The translations under genes were made by a program, and so were the position numbers. Source: CAWGXZ01 sp963826695 (GTDB lineage: Bacteria; Pseudomonadota; Gammaproteobacteria; Burkholderiales; Burkholderiaceae_C). Taken from it: a DNA stretch of 64,000 bases. Within the stretch, counting starts at the first letter, position 1. Each line of letters opens with the position of its first letter. Positions 26,054-33,899 of this stretch are shown here, in pieces. The notes beneath the pieces are model-generated. The model was not told where the DNA came from. It did not search any database and was given only the letters and a program-made list of their open reading frames with translations. The DNA is taken from contig CAWGXZ010000005.1 of the NCBI GenBank assembly GCA_963826695.1, positions 62,001-126,000 on the forward strand, given 5' to 3'.

Positions 26054-26788
26054 TCAGGTCGCCAGGGGTGGCGGGGAACGGGTGTCGGCGGCGTGGGGCA
26101 ATCCGCGGGTCTGGCGTTCGGCGCGTTGCACGTCGCCGAGGTAGCTTTCCTTGGCCGGCTGGACGTGCTCGACGCACAGCTGCGCCAGCGCCCAGCGGTC
26201 GGTGCCCTTCAGCAGCTGGATCATCAGGTGGTGATCGCGCTGCGAGGCCATGGCATGGTCGATGTCGGCGGTGTGCTTGCCGCGGACCGGCAGGCTCAGC
26301 CACATGTAATGCTTGATCGAATCGACCAGGTAGTCGTTGCCGCAGCAGGCGAAGAGCCGCAGGTGGAATTCGTCGTTGACCTCGTGCACGCCGCTGAAGT
26401 TGCGCTCGCGGACATGCAGCGAATAGGCTTCGTGGAGGTGCTCGAGTTCCTCGATCAGCGCTGCTGGCGCCGGCAGCGGAATTCGCAACGCGGCCTGGCG
26501 CTGCAGCAGCTCGCGCACCTCGTAGATCTGGCGCACTTCGGCCGGGTCGAGCGACCGCACCGCAACGCCCTTGTTCTTTTCGCGCACCACGATGCCGGTG
26601 CGCGCGAGTTCGTCGAGCGCCTGGCGGATGTAGTGGCGGGTCGCGCCGAAGCGCGCAATCAGGTGGTCTTCGACCAGCCGGGTGCCGGGGGCCAGGCGGC
26701 CGAAGATGATGTCTTCGCCGAGCACCTTGGCGACATCGACGGCGGGGGCGCTGTCGCCCGTGACGGCCGCGGCGCCCGCGATGTTCAC
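26054..26788 (-). CDS. GntR-family regulator with FCD domain
   Basis: Transcriptional regulator of 244 residues from GTG 26788, which overlaps the TGA of the upstream oxidoreductase gene. The winged helix is DIIFGRLAPGTRLVEDHLIARFGATRHYIRQALDELARTGIV. The all-helical FCD sensor domain follows, with VRELLQRQAALRI and HEVNDEFHLRLFACCGN, whose Asp/His pattern suits metal and carboxylate binding. It is cotranscribed with the sugar ABC operon and may bind the ATTGTCAATA sites in the divergent promoter region at 32842-32936 (inference). Confidence 0.92.
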   Translation of the reverse strand: MNIAGAAAVTGDSAPAVDVAKVLGEDIIFGRLAPGTRLVEDHLIARFGATRHYIRQALDELARTGIVVREKNKGVAVRSLDPAEVRQIYEVRELLQRQAALRIPLPAPAALIEELEHLHEAYSLHVRERNFSGVHEVNDEFHLRLFACCGNDYLVDSIKHYMWLSLPVRGKHTADIDHAMASQRDHHLMIQLLKGTDRWALAQLCVEHVQPAKESYLGDVQRAERQTRGLPHAADTRSPPPLAT

Positions 26789-27789
26789 GCCGGGCCCTCG
26801 CGGGCGTACACGTCCTCGACCAGCCGCAAGGTTCTCAGGTTGTCCTCGGGCGAGGTTTCGAAATTCGAGCCGTCGATCATGGCGTCCAGGAAGTGCGAAA
26901 TCGTTGCCGCATACGAGTCGGCATAGCACTGCGGCATGTCGTAGGCGATGCTCGCCGGCGACTCGCCGTCGCAACTCAGCGTATCGCCCTGCAGACGGAT
27001 CGTGCCGCGCTCGCCGATCAGCGTCAACCGGTCGGCCAGTGCGGCCGGCTCGCCGTGCGCGACGAGATTGGCGAGCAGCAGCACGGTGGCGGCGTCGGCG
27101 GTCGCAAAAGTCAGCGTCGCATGGTCCTCGCCGGCCATTGCCGGGCTGACGCGACCGATGCGCGAATGGACCAGCCTCATCTCGCCGAGCAGGAAGCGCA
27201 GCGTGTCGATATGGTGGATCAGGATCTCCATCACCAGCGCGCGGTCGAGCGTGGCGATGAACGGCTGGCGCTCGAGCGCCGGCAGCACGCCGCGCGGGTC
27301 GGCGATCAGCCCCGAGCTGAGCAGCGTCATTTGCGCCTGCTGGACACGGCCGATGCGCCCTGCAGCGAGCCACTGCGCAATCTGCCGGTAGTACGGCCGG
27401 AAGCGCCAGTTCTCGTGAACCATCAGGCGCATGCCGTCGATCCGGCTCACCTCGTCGACGAGCTGCCGGGCGGCGTCGAAGGTCGGCGCCAGCGGCTTCT
27501 GGCAGATCGCGGGCAGCCGCCGGGCCGCGGCGAGCCGCACCATCCCGGCATGCGTCTCGCGCGGCGAAGCGATGTCGACCGCGTCGAGCTGCCCGGCATC
27601 GAGCATGGCCTGCGCGTCGGTGTAGACGGCGGCAATGCCGAAGGCATCGGCGCGCGCACGGGCATTGGCCGCGGAGGGGTCGGCAATCGCGACGACGCGC
27701 GCGCGCGCGGCTTCGCGCTGCCAGCCGGCAAGGTGGTGCTGGGTCACCCAGCCGGCGCCGATCAGCCCGATGCGCAGCGGTGCTTTCAT
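26785..27789 (-). CDS. Gfo/Idh/MocA family oxidoreductase
   Basis: NAD(P)-dependent sugar dehydrogenase fold, 334 residues. The N-terminal Rossmann motif is GLIGAGWVTQHHLAGW; the catalytic-Lys motif usually read as EKP is CQKPLAP here. The C-terminal domain includes VMEILIHHIDTLRFLLGE with conserved His residues. Such proteins oxidise aldoses, uronates or inositols, so it could make the lactone or keto form for the amidohydrolase in this cluster. Its ATG overlaps the ATPase stop (TGATG at 27791-27787), and its own stop overlaps the GntR GTG. Confidence 0.9.
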   Translation of the reverse strand: MKAPLRIGLIGAGWVTQHHLAGWQREAARARVVAIADPSAANARARADAFGIAAVYTDAQAMLDAGQLDAVDIASPRETHAGMVRLAAARRLPAICQKPLAPTFDAARQLVDEVSRIDGMRLMVHENWRFRPYYRQIAQWLAAGRIGRVQQAQMTLLSSGLIADPRGVLPALERQPFIATLDRALVMEILIHHIDTLRFLLGEMRLVHSRIGRVSPAMAGEDHATLTFATADAATVLLLANLVAHGEPAALADRLTLIGERGTIRLQGDTLSCDGESPASIAYDMPQCYADSYAATISHFLDAMIDGSNFETSPEDNLRTLRLVEDVYAREGPA

Positions 27790-28907
27790 CACGCGCCGCC
27801 CGCCAGGATCGCCTTTTCGGTCTTGCCGTCGAAAAGGTACAGCGCCTTGGCTGCAAAGCCGAGTGTGGCCGAATCGCCGAGCGACAGTTGCACGTCGCGG
27901 TGCATGCGCGCGGTCACTTCGCCGGCCTGGCCCGCGACGTCGATGACGATCAGCGTCTCGGCGCCGAGCGGCTCGATGGCGGTGACGGTTCCGCTCAGCC
28001 GGTTGGCGTCGGCGGTGGCGCCGGCCTCGACGAGTTCCAGCTCTTCGGGCCGGATGCCGATCAGCACCTCGTCCTGGGTGGCGGCCAGCTGACCCGCCGA
28101 CCAGCGCGCCAGCGGCAGCGACGCCGCGCCGACTTCCGCGAAGATCGCGCCGTCGTGGGCGACGATTCGCGCCTTCAGCAGGTTCATCGGCGGGTTGCCG
28201 AGAAAGCGCGCGACAAAGGCGTCGGCCGGCTGGCGGTAGACCTCGAGCGGCTTGTCGATCTGGGCGATCCGCCCCTTGTTCATGACGCAGATTCGCTGGC
28301 CCATCGTCATCGCCTCGACCTGGTCGTGGGTGACGTAGATCATGGTCGCGCCGAGCCGGCGGTGCAGGCGGACCAGCTCGTTGCGCGTGTTCACGCGCAG
28401 GGCGGCGTCGAGGTTCGACAGCGGCTCGTCGAAGAGAAAGACCTTCGGCTCGCGGACGATCGCCCGGCCGAGCGCAACCCGCTGGCGCTGCCCGCCCGAA
28501 AGGGCGAAGGGCTTGCGCTCGAGCAGCTCGCCGAGGCCGAGGATGTCGGCCGCCTTGCCGACGCGTTCGGCAATCTGCGCCGAATCGACCTTGCGGCGCT
28601 TCAGGCCGAAGGCCAGGTTCTCGGCGACGGTCATGTGCGGGTAGAGCGCATACGACTGGAAGACCATCGCGATGTCGCGGTCCATCGCCGGCACCTGGTT
28701 GACGACGCGGCCGTCGATGCTCAATTCGCCGCCGCTGATCGATTCGAGCCCGGCGATCATGCGCAGGGTGGTCGACTTGCCGCAGCCCGACGGGCCGAGC
28801 AGCACCATGAACTCGCCGTCGGCGACGGTGAACGAGACGTCGTCGACCGACGGCCCGGCGGCGCCGGGGTAGCGCTTGCAGATATTGGCGAGACGAACGA
28901 CGGCCAA
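27789..28907 (-). CDS. Sugar ABC transporter ATP-binding protein, UgpC/MalK type
   Basis: ATPase of the CUT1 sugar importer, 372 residues. Walker A GPSGCGKSTTLRMIAGLE, Q-loop VFQSYALYPHMTV, signature LSGGQRQRVALGRA, Walker B VFLFDEPLSNLD and switch VTHDQVEAMTM are all present. The C-terminal third is the TOBE/OB regulatory region (IGIRPEELELVE). UgpC/MsmX-like proteins of this kind often serve several transporters. It follows malG-like and precedes the oxidoreductase gene with a TGATG junction. Confidence 0.94.
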   Translation of the reverse strand: MAVVRLANICKRYPGAAGPSVDDVSFTVADGEFMVLLGPSGCGKSTTLRMIAGLESISGGELSIDGRVVNQVPAMDRDIAMVFQSYALYPHMTVAENLAFGLKRRKVDSAQIAERVGKAADILGLGELLERKPFALSGGQRQRVALGRAIVREPKVFLFDEPLSNLDAALRVNTRNELVRLHRRLGATMIYVTHDQVEAMTMGQRICVMNKGRIAQIDKPLEVYRQPADAFVARFLGNPPMNLLKARIVAHDGAIFAEVGAASLPLARWSAGQLAATQDEVLIGIRPEELELVEAGATADANRLSGTVTAIEPLGAETLIVIDVAGQAGEVTARMHRDVQLSLGDSATLGFAAKALYLFDGKTEKAILAGGA

Positions 28908-28949
28908 AGGGTGCTCCGGTGAAGACGGCGGGAAGAGGCGGAAGGGGCG

Positions 28950-29780
28950 CTACTTGACCGCGCCAGCGGTCATGCCCTGGATCAGCTTCTCGGAAAAGAA
29001 GGCGTAGACGACGACCACCGGAATGACGGCGATCATCATTCCGGTGGCGATCATTCCGATGTCCTGGAAGTAGTCGCCCATGAAGCGGCGGATGCCGATC
29101 GGCAGCGTGCTCGACTTTTCGTCGTTGATCAGCACCACGGCGAACAGGAACTCGTTCCACAACTGGATGAAGTTGAGGATGACCGTGGTCGCAATCGCCG
29201 GCATGCCGACCGGCAGCACGATGCGGAAGAAGATCGCGAAGTCCGAGTAGCCGTCGATCTTCGCGGCGTCGAACAGGTCCTGCGGAATGCGCGCGAAGAA
29301 GCCTTCGAGCAGGTAGACCGTCAGCGGCAGCTGCAACCCGACATAGACCAGCGTCAGCCCGATCAGCGAGTTGTAGAGGTTGTATTCGACCAGCACCTGG
29401 AACAGCGAGATCAGGATGATCTGCGGCGGGAAGACGATCGAGCTGAAGAGAATGAAGTAGATCAGCCGGTTGCCACGGAAGTTGTAGCGCGCCAGGCAAT
29501 GCGCCGCCGCCGCGCCGAGCAGCGTGACGATGGCCACCGCCGAGCCGACGACCAGCGTGCTGTTCCAGAAGTAGTTGGCAAAGTTCGAGTCGACCCAGGC
29601 GACGCGAAACTTCTCCCAGTGCCAGACCTCGGGCCAGGCGAAATGCGCGGCGCTGATCTCACCGGTGGTGCGCACCGACATCGTGCCGACCCAGACGAAC
29701 GGCAGCGCCGAGTACAGCGTGTAGAGCACGATGATGGCCATCAGGCCACCGTGGCGCAGGTAATGCGATGGGCTTTTCAT
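28950..29780 (-). CDS. Sugar ABC transporter permease, MalG type
   Basis: Inner-membrane permease of the CUT1 importer, 276 residues from ATG 29780 (MKSPSH), preceded by GGAG. The first helix IIVLYTLYSALPFVWV and about six segments in total are visible. The EAA loop is FDAAKIDGYSDFAIFFRIVLPVGMP. The C-terminus EKLIQGMTAGAVK is typical of MalG. It is separated from its usual partner, the MalF-type gene at 30532, by 751 bp holding two palindromic repeats, the first ending about 47 bp upstream of this start. Confidence 0.94.
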   Translation of the reverse strand: MKSPSHYLRHGGLMAIIVLYTLYSALPFVWVGTMSVRTTGEISAAHFAWPEVWHWEKFRVAWVDSNFANYFWNSTLVVGSAVAIVTLLGAAAAHCLARYNFRGNRLIYFILFSSIVFPPQIILISLFQVLVEYNLYNSLIGLTLVYVGLQLPLTVYLLEGFFARIPQDLFDAAKIDGYSDFAIFFRIVLPVGMPAIATTVILNFIQLWNEFLFAVVLINDEKSSTLPIGIRRFMGDYFQDIGMIATGMMIAVIPVVVVYAFFSEKLIQGMTAGAVK

Positions 29781-29826
29781 CTCGGTTGCTCCAGCCTCGA
29801 CGTGTACATGCGTGGGACGGGTGCGG

Positions 29827-30094
29827 GAGCGGGCCGAGCGGGTGCCGTGCAACGCTCGTGTCCCCCGAGCCGGGCTCCGCCCGTCTCTCCTCCTTTACCT
29901 CGCTCTGCACGACACCCACTCGACCCGCTCGGGTACCGCTCCGGTGTTCGGTCCCGAGCAACGAGTGGTGGTAGGCCGCGGGCAGTGGGTGGGTGGCGCA
30001 GTGAAGTAAAGGAGGAGGGCTCGGCCGCAGGCCGAGGCCGGGGGACATGAACGGAGCCACCTACCCGCTGGCCGCGGCCCGCTCGAACCTCTGC
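29827..30094. repeat. Large imperfect palindrome, family member A
   Basis: About 260-bp element with inverted symmetry along nearly its whole length. From outside in, arms are GAGCGGGCC with GGCCCGCTC, AGCGGGT with ACCCGCT, TGTCCCCCG with CGGGGGACA, TCCTCCTTTAC with GTAAAGGAGGA and CACCCACT with AGTGGGTG. Two small hairpins sit at mirror positions on the arms. Tail AACCTCTGC at 30086-30094 is shared with copy B. It begins 47 bp upstream of the MalG-type start. Frames open on both strands inside it are by-products of the palindrome. Copies B, C and D are at 30213, 63304 and 63664. Confidence 0.85.
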
Positions 30095-30212
30095 TGTCGT
30101 CGGGCTCGAGCCCTCGATGGCAAAGGCGTTACCAGGAAGGGCGGCCATCTCAGTGCTCCAACGTGCTCCGCATGGGTGGCAACGCTTGCGTGTGGAAGCC
30201 TGGTGCGGCATC

Positions 30213-30476
30213 GGGCCGAGCGGGTGCCGTGCGACGCTCGTGTCCCCCGAGCCGGGCTCCGCCCGTCTCTCCTCCTTTACCTCGCTCTGCACGACACCCA
30301 CTCGACCCGCTCGGGCACCGCTCAGGTGCGCGGTCCCAGACAACGAGCGGTGGTAGGCCGCGGGCAGTGGGTGGGTGGCGCAGTGAAGTAAAGGAGGAGG
30401 CCTCGGCCGCAGGCCGAGGCCGGGGGACATGAACGGAGCTACCTACCCGCTGGCCGCGGCCCGCTCGAACCTCTGC
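30213..30476. repeat. Large imperfect palindrome, family member B
   Basis: Second copy, 382 bp after A and in the same orientation. The symmetry centre is near 30335, and pairs measured around it include 30219-30225 with 30445-30451, 30239-30249 with 30421-30431, 30270-30290 with 30378-30398, and 30316-30324 with 30344-30352. A perfect 9-bp hairpin GCCTCGGCC-GCA-GGCCGAGGC lies at 30400-30420. Spacers after A and B share a CATCTCAGTxCTCCAAC sequence. The remainder up to 30531 is spacer before the MalF-type stop; no gene is supported in 29781-30531. Confidence 0.85.
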
Positions 30477-30531
30477 ATTCCTCAGGTCCGAGCCCGCATT
30501 ACCGAAGCCACCAAAAAGCAGGGCGCTCATC

Positions 30532-31488
30532 TCAGTACTCCAACCGTTCTTTTTGCTTGAACAGGCGGTTGAAGAACAGCACGAAGCCGATCACCACGAC
30601 GAACCAGACGACGGCGATCGCCGACGGGTAGCCGAGGTCGAAGGTGTTCCAGTTGAAGGCGCGCTTGTAGACGTAGGTCGAGACGGTCTCGGTCGCCCAC
30701 ATCGGCCCGCCTTCGGTCATGATGAAGACCAGATCGAAGACCTTCATCTTGCCGATGAACGCCAGCACGTAGAGGTTGAGCAGCGTCGGCCGCAGCATCG
30801 GCACGATGATGTGGCGCAGCTTGGCGCCCCAGCCGCAGTTGTCGAGTTCGGCGGCTTCGAGCACCTCGGAAGGCAGCGAGTGCAGCGCGGCCAGGCAGAC
30901 CACCATGTTGAAGCCGGCCCACTTCCATGTGTGCGTGATCATCACCGCGCCGAGCGCGAAGTTCGGGTCGCCGAGCCAGGCCTTGGCCCACGAGCCGAGT
31001 CCGACCGAGCGCAGCACGACGTTGACCGCACCCCAGTCGTAGTTGTAGATCCAGACCCAGAGGATGCCGACGACGACGTACGACAGCAGCACCGGGGTGA
31101 ACCAGGCCACACGCAGGAAGCGCGCATACGGCACGCCGGCGTAGAGGCACAGGGCCAACAGCAGGCCGGTGACCACGTCCATCACCGGTGCGATCAGCGA
31201 CCAGATCGCGGTGTTGCGCACCGCCGCCCAGAAGGTCGGGTCCTTGAAGACCTCCTTGAAATGCGCCAGGCCGACGAAGGTGCCGGCGTCGATGTCGCCG
31301 ATGGTGAAGAAGCTGTTGTAGAAGGTCCGCAGCACCGGGTAGGCCGTCAGCCCGGCGTAGATCAGCAGGGCCGGCGCGAGGAAGGCCATCACCGTCGGCC
31401 ACGACGCGGTGCGCGAGTCGCCGCCGGTTGCGCCGAACCAGCCGGCCAGGCGGGAACGCCTGGCCGCAGGGGCTGCGGAAGCCGTCAT
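30532..31488 (-). CDS. Sugar ABC transporter permease, MalF type
   Basis: Second inner-membrane permease of the CUT1 importer, 318 residues. After a short cytoplasmic tail the helix VMAFLAPALLIYAGLTAYPVLRTFYNSFF opens the protein, as in most UgpA/MalF homologues. The EAA loop is LEAAELDNCGWGAKLRHIIVPMLRP and FIMTEGGP follows, a strong family marker. The ATG at 31488 is two bases past the binding-protein stop codon. The 3' end meets the palindromic repeat pair that splits this gene from the MalG-type gene. Confidence 0.94.
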   Translation of the reverse strand: MTASAAPAARRSRLAGWFGATGGDSRTASWPTVMAFLAPALLIYAGLTAYPVLRTFYNSFFTIGDIDAGTFVGLAHFKEVFKDPTFWAAVRNTAIWSLIAPVMDVVTGLLLALCLYAGVPYARFLRVAWFTPVLLSYVVVGILWVWIYNYDWGAVNVVLRSVGLGSWAKAWLGDPNFALGAVMITHTWKWAGFNMVVCLAALHSLPSEVLEAAELDNCGWGAKLRHIIVPMLRPTLLNLYVLAFIGKMKVFDLVFIMTEGGPMWATETVSTYVYKRAFNWNTFDLGYPSAIAVVWFVVVIGFVLFFNRLFKQKERLEY

Positions 31489-31489
31489 C

Positions 31490-32779
31490 TCAGCTGGCCT
31501 TGCAGGCCGCGTCCATCTGCGTGGCCGCGTCGTTGACGCTCATCAGGCCGCCGGGGAAGGCGCGGTTCAGCACCTGGGTGAAAGCGTCGCCGCACTTGCC
31601 GGCCATGTACTGCAGCGGCGTGCCGATGAAGAACTTGGCGCCGGCGCTGCGTTCCTGCAGCTCCTTGAAGTACGGCGCATAGATGCTCTTGATGCGCGAC
31701 GGGTCGGTCTTGATGCCGGTCTGCAGCAGCACGCCCTCCATCCACTTGTTGCCCGACTCGACGTTGGCGAACGACGCGAGCAGCTTGCCGGCGCATTCCT
31801 TGTTCTTGCTCTTCGAGTACATGACGTAGCTGCCGCCAACGGCGAGCGTCTTGCATTCGGGGCACTTCGAGCCGCTCATTGCCGGGAACTTCATCAGCCC
31901 GAGCGGGAAGCCGGCCGGCTGGCCGCCCTTGTCGGGCGAGACGAAGGCGCGACCGGTGTACCAGCTGGCGATCGGGAACATCAGCGCGCCCGGATTGGTG
32001 TGGAAGTAGTAGTGCGACTCGCCCAGCTTCAGCGTGGCGAAGCTCTTCGGATAGGCGCCCAGGTCGACCAGCTGCTTGACCCAGGTCATCGCCTCGATGA
32101 CGCGCGGGTCCTGGAACGACAGCTTGCCGGTCATCAGCAGGAGGTAATCGTCGGTGCCGAGCTTGCGCAGCAACACTTCCTGGAGCAGGTAGGCACCCGG
32201 GTAAGGCCGGTCGCCGACGCCCGAGGCGATCGGCGTGATGCCGGCCGCGGCGGCCTTCTTCACCATGTCGGTGAACTCGGCCTGGCCGAACTGCATGCTC
32301 GCCGGCGGGTTGACGCCGATCTTCTTCAGCAGGTCGCGGTTGTAGTACAGCTCGACGGTGTAGGCCTCGAGCGGCAGCGCATAGACCTTGCCGTTGTGGG
32401 TCCACGAGCGGCGGGCCCAGTCCTCGAGCTTGCTCAGGTCGATGTAGCCGTCGAGCGGCTCGAGGTAGCCGCTCTTGGCAAAGGCGATCTCGTCGGGCTC
32501 GAGCCAGAAGATGTCCGGCGCCTGGCCGGTGCGCACCGCGGTCTTGGCCGAGGTGTAGAGGTCGGCCTTCTGGATGAACTGCAGGTTGACCTTGCACGAC
32601 GGCGTCGCCGCCTCGAAGGCCTTGACCTGCCCGTCGACGAAGCTGCGCTTGGACGCCTCGTCGGGCCAGTGGCTCCACATCGTCACCGTCTGCTGCTGGG
32701 CTTGCGCGGCGCCGGCAAACAGCCCGAGGGCGCAGAGCAGTGCATTCGAGAGGACTTTGCGGGTGCGACTGGTGGACAT
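31490..32779 (-). CDS. Sugar ABC transporter substrate-binding protein (SBP_bac_1)
   Basis: Periplasmic binding protein of the CUT1 family, 429 residues. The signal peptide (ALLCALGLFAGAAQA) ends AQAQ, then QQTVTMWSHWPDEASKRSF. Typical family elements are GQAPDIFWLEP, NGKVYALPLEAYTVELYYNRDLLKKIGV and PGALMFPIASWYTGR. A CPECK pair and other cysteines suggest disulfides. It is the first gene of the minus-strand ABC operon; the divergent 219-bp region upstream holds two ATTGTCAATA repeats. Ligand unknown, probably a sugar or oligosaccharide related to the cluster enzymes. Confidence 0.94.
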   Translation of the reverse strand: MSTSRTRKVLSNALLCALGLFAGAAQAQQQTVTMWSHWPDEASKRSFVDGQVKAFEAATPSCKVNLQFIQKADLYTSAKTAVRTGQAPDIFWLEPDEIAFAKSGYLEPLDGYIDLSKLEDWARRSWTHNGKVYALPLEAYTVELYYNRDLLKKIGVNPPASMQFGQAEFTDMVKKAAAAGITPIASGVGDRPYPGAYLLQEVLLRKLGTDDYLLLMTGKLSFQDPRVIEAMTWVKQLVDLGAYPKSFATLKLGESHYYFHTNPGALMFPIASWYTGRAFVSPDKGGQPAGFPLGLMKFPAMSGSKCPECKTLAVGGSYVMYSKSKNKECAGKLLASFANVESGNKWMEGVLLQTGIKTDPSRIKSIYAPYFKELQERSAGAKFFIGTPLQYMAGKCGDAFTQVLNRAFPGGLMSVNDAATQMDAACKAS

Positions 32780-32841
32780 GAGGTCTCCGGAGAGCGGACA
32801 AGAGGATGTTCGGCTGCGGGATTACATCGACGACACTCGAC

Positions 32842-32857
32842 ATTGTCAATAGTACAA
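32842..32857. promoter_or_regulatory. Candidate GntR/FCD operator, copy 1 (ATTGTCAATAGTACAA)
   Basis: The sequence contains ATTGTCAATA and, overlapping it, TTGT-N7-ACAA, resembling the half-sites bound by FCD-type GntR regulators. It lies 62 bp upstream of the sugar-binding-protein start on the minus strand, in the intergenic region shared with the divergent amidohydrolase gene. Assignment to the GntR protein at 26054 is inference. Confidence 0.5.
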
Positions 32858-32926
32858 ACCTCAGGTTATGTAGATTTCTCGCATTCACCGGCGCGAGCAG
32901 CCGAACCATTCATCTCCGCACACTAG

Positions 32927-32936
32927 ATTGTCAATA
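32927..32936. promoter_or_regulatory. Candidate GntR/FCD operator, copy 2 (ATTGTCAATA)
   Basis: Exact direct repeat of the ATTGTCAATA decamer at 32842-32851, 85 bp apart, which is about eight helical turns. It lies 62 bp upstream of the amidohydrolase ATG 32999. The AT-rich character stands out in GC-rich DNA, as expected of a divergent promoter. Confidence 0.45.
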
Positions 32937-32998
32937 ATGTGCGACGCTGTCCATCCGACGGCCAGCGCAACGCAAAGGTCCCAGCCTTGGTCGATTCC

Positions 32999-33856
32999 AT
33001 GCCCTCCTGCGCAGCACCCCAGTTGCCGCTGCGCCGCCCCGACCTGCCGCTACCCCGCGGCAGCTGTGACACGCATCTGCACGTGATCGGGCCGCCCGAG
33101 CGCTACCCGCTCGACCCGCGCCGCGACTACACGCCGGTGGCGTGCTCGCTTGCGCAGTACCGGGAGGTGATGACCGCCTGCGGAATCGACCGCGCGGTGC
33201 TGGTGCAGCCCAGCTTCTATGGCACCGACAACCGCCAGTTGCTCGATGCGCTGCGCGAGGGCGGCGACGCATTCCGCGGCGTCGTGGTGCCGCCGGGCGA
33301 GGTCAGCGACGCCGAGCTCGGCGCCATGCACGCGGCGGGCGTGCGCGGTATCCGGCTGAACCTGGTCAATCCGCAGATGGTCGGGATCGACGACACGGTG
33401 GCGCTGTGTGCCCGAATCGCGACGTTCGGCTGGCACCTGCAGGTGCAGATCCGCTGGAACGATGCGGCGCAGGCGCTGCTCGCCGACATTGCAGGGCGCA
33501 CGCGCCTGCCGCTGGTCGTCGATCACATGGGCCGCCCGCCGACCCTGCAAGCGCCGCGCGGCCTGCTCGACCTGCTGGCCAGCGGGCGCGGCTGGGTCAA
33601 GCTCTCCGCGCCGTACCGGATCAGCCGCAGCGCCGCGCCGTACGCCGATGTGCAGCCGCTGGTCGATGCCCTCGTCGCCGCCAACCCCGAACGTCTGCTC
33701 TGGGCGAGCGACTGGCCGCACACCGAGCAGCCCGAATCGACCCCGCACGACGCCGATCTCGTCGATCTGCTTGCCGGCTGGCTGCCGGGCGATGCCTTGC
33801 GCCAGCAGGTCTGCGTGGTCAACCCGGCGCGCCTGTACGGATTCGCGGCAGCCTGA
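32999..33856 (+). CDS. Amidohydrolase family 2 protein (COG3618, lactonase-like)
   Basis: TIM-barrel metal-dependent hydrolase, 285 residues from ATG 32999 (MPSCAAP); an in-frame ATG at 32939 is too close to the operator repeat. Motifs are CDTHLHVIG (HxH), LPLVVDHMGRPP, and LLWASDWPHTEQP. Overall it parallels the protein at 16439, including VLVQPSFYGTDN against VVVQPSGYGFDN, so the two are paralogues. Lactone hydrolysis or isomerisation of a sugar-acid lactone, as in D-galactarolactone isomerase or PDC lactonase, is the best guess. It is transcribed divergently from the ABC operon. Confidence 0.88.
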   Translation: MPSCAAPQLPLRRPDLPLPRGSCDTHLHVIGPPERYPLDPRRDYTPVACSLAQYREVMTACGIDRAVLVQPSFYGTDNRQLLDALREGGDAFRGVVVPPGEVSDAELGAMHAAGVRGIRLNLVNPQMVGIDDTVALCARIATFGWHLQVQIRWNDAAQALLADIAGRTRLPLVVDHMGRPPTLQAPRGLLDLLASGRGWVKLSAPYRISRSAAPYADVQPLVDALVAANPERLLWASDWPHTEQPESTPHDADLVDLLAGWLPGDALRQQVCVVNPARLYGFAAA

Positions 33857-33899
33857 CCGCGTTCGGCGCGCCCTTCAGCCGGTTGCCGACCCGGCCGCC

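Noticed and set aside
29777..30530. Short proteins on both strands sharing SEVKEE
   Set aside because: They are produced by the palindrome itself, so the same peptide appears on both strands and in every repeat copy; no ribosome-binding or coding pattern supports them.
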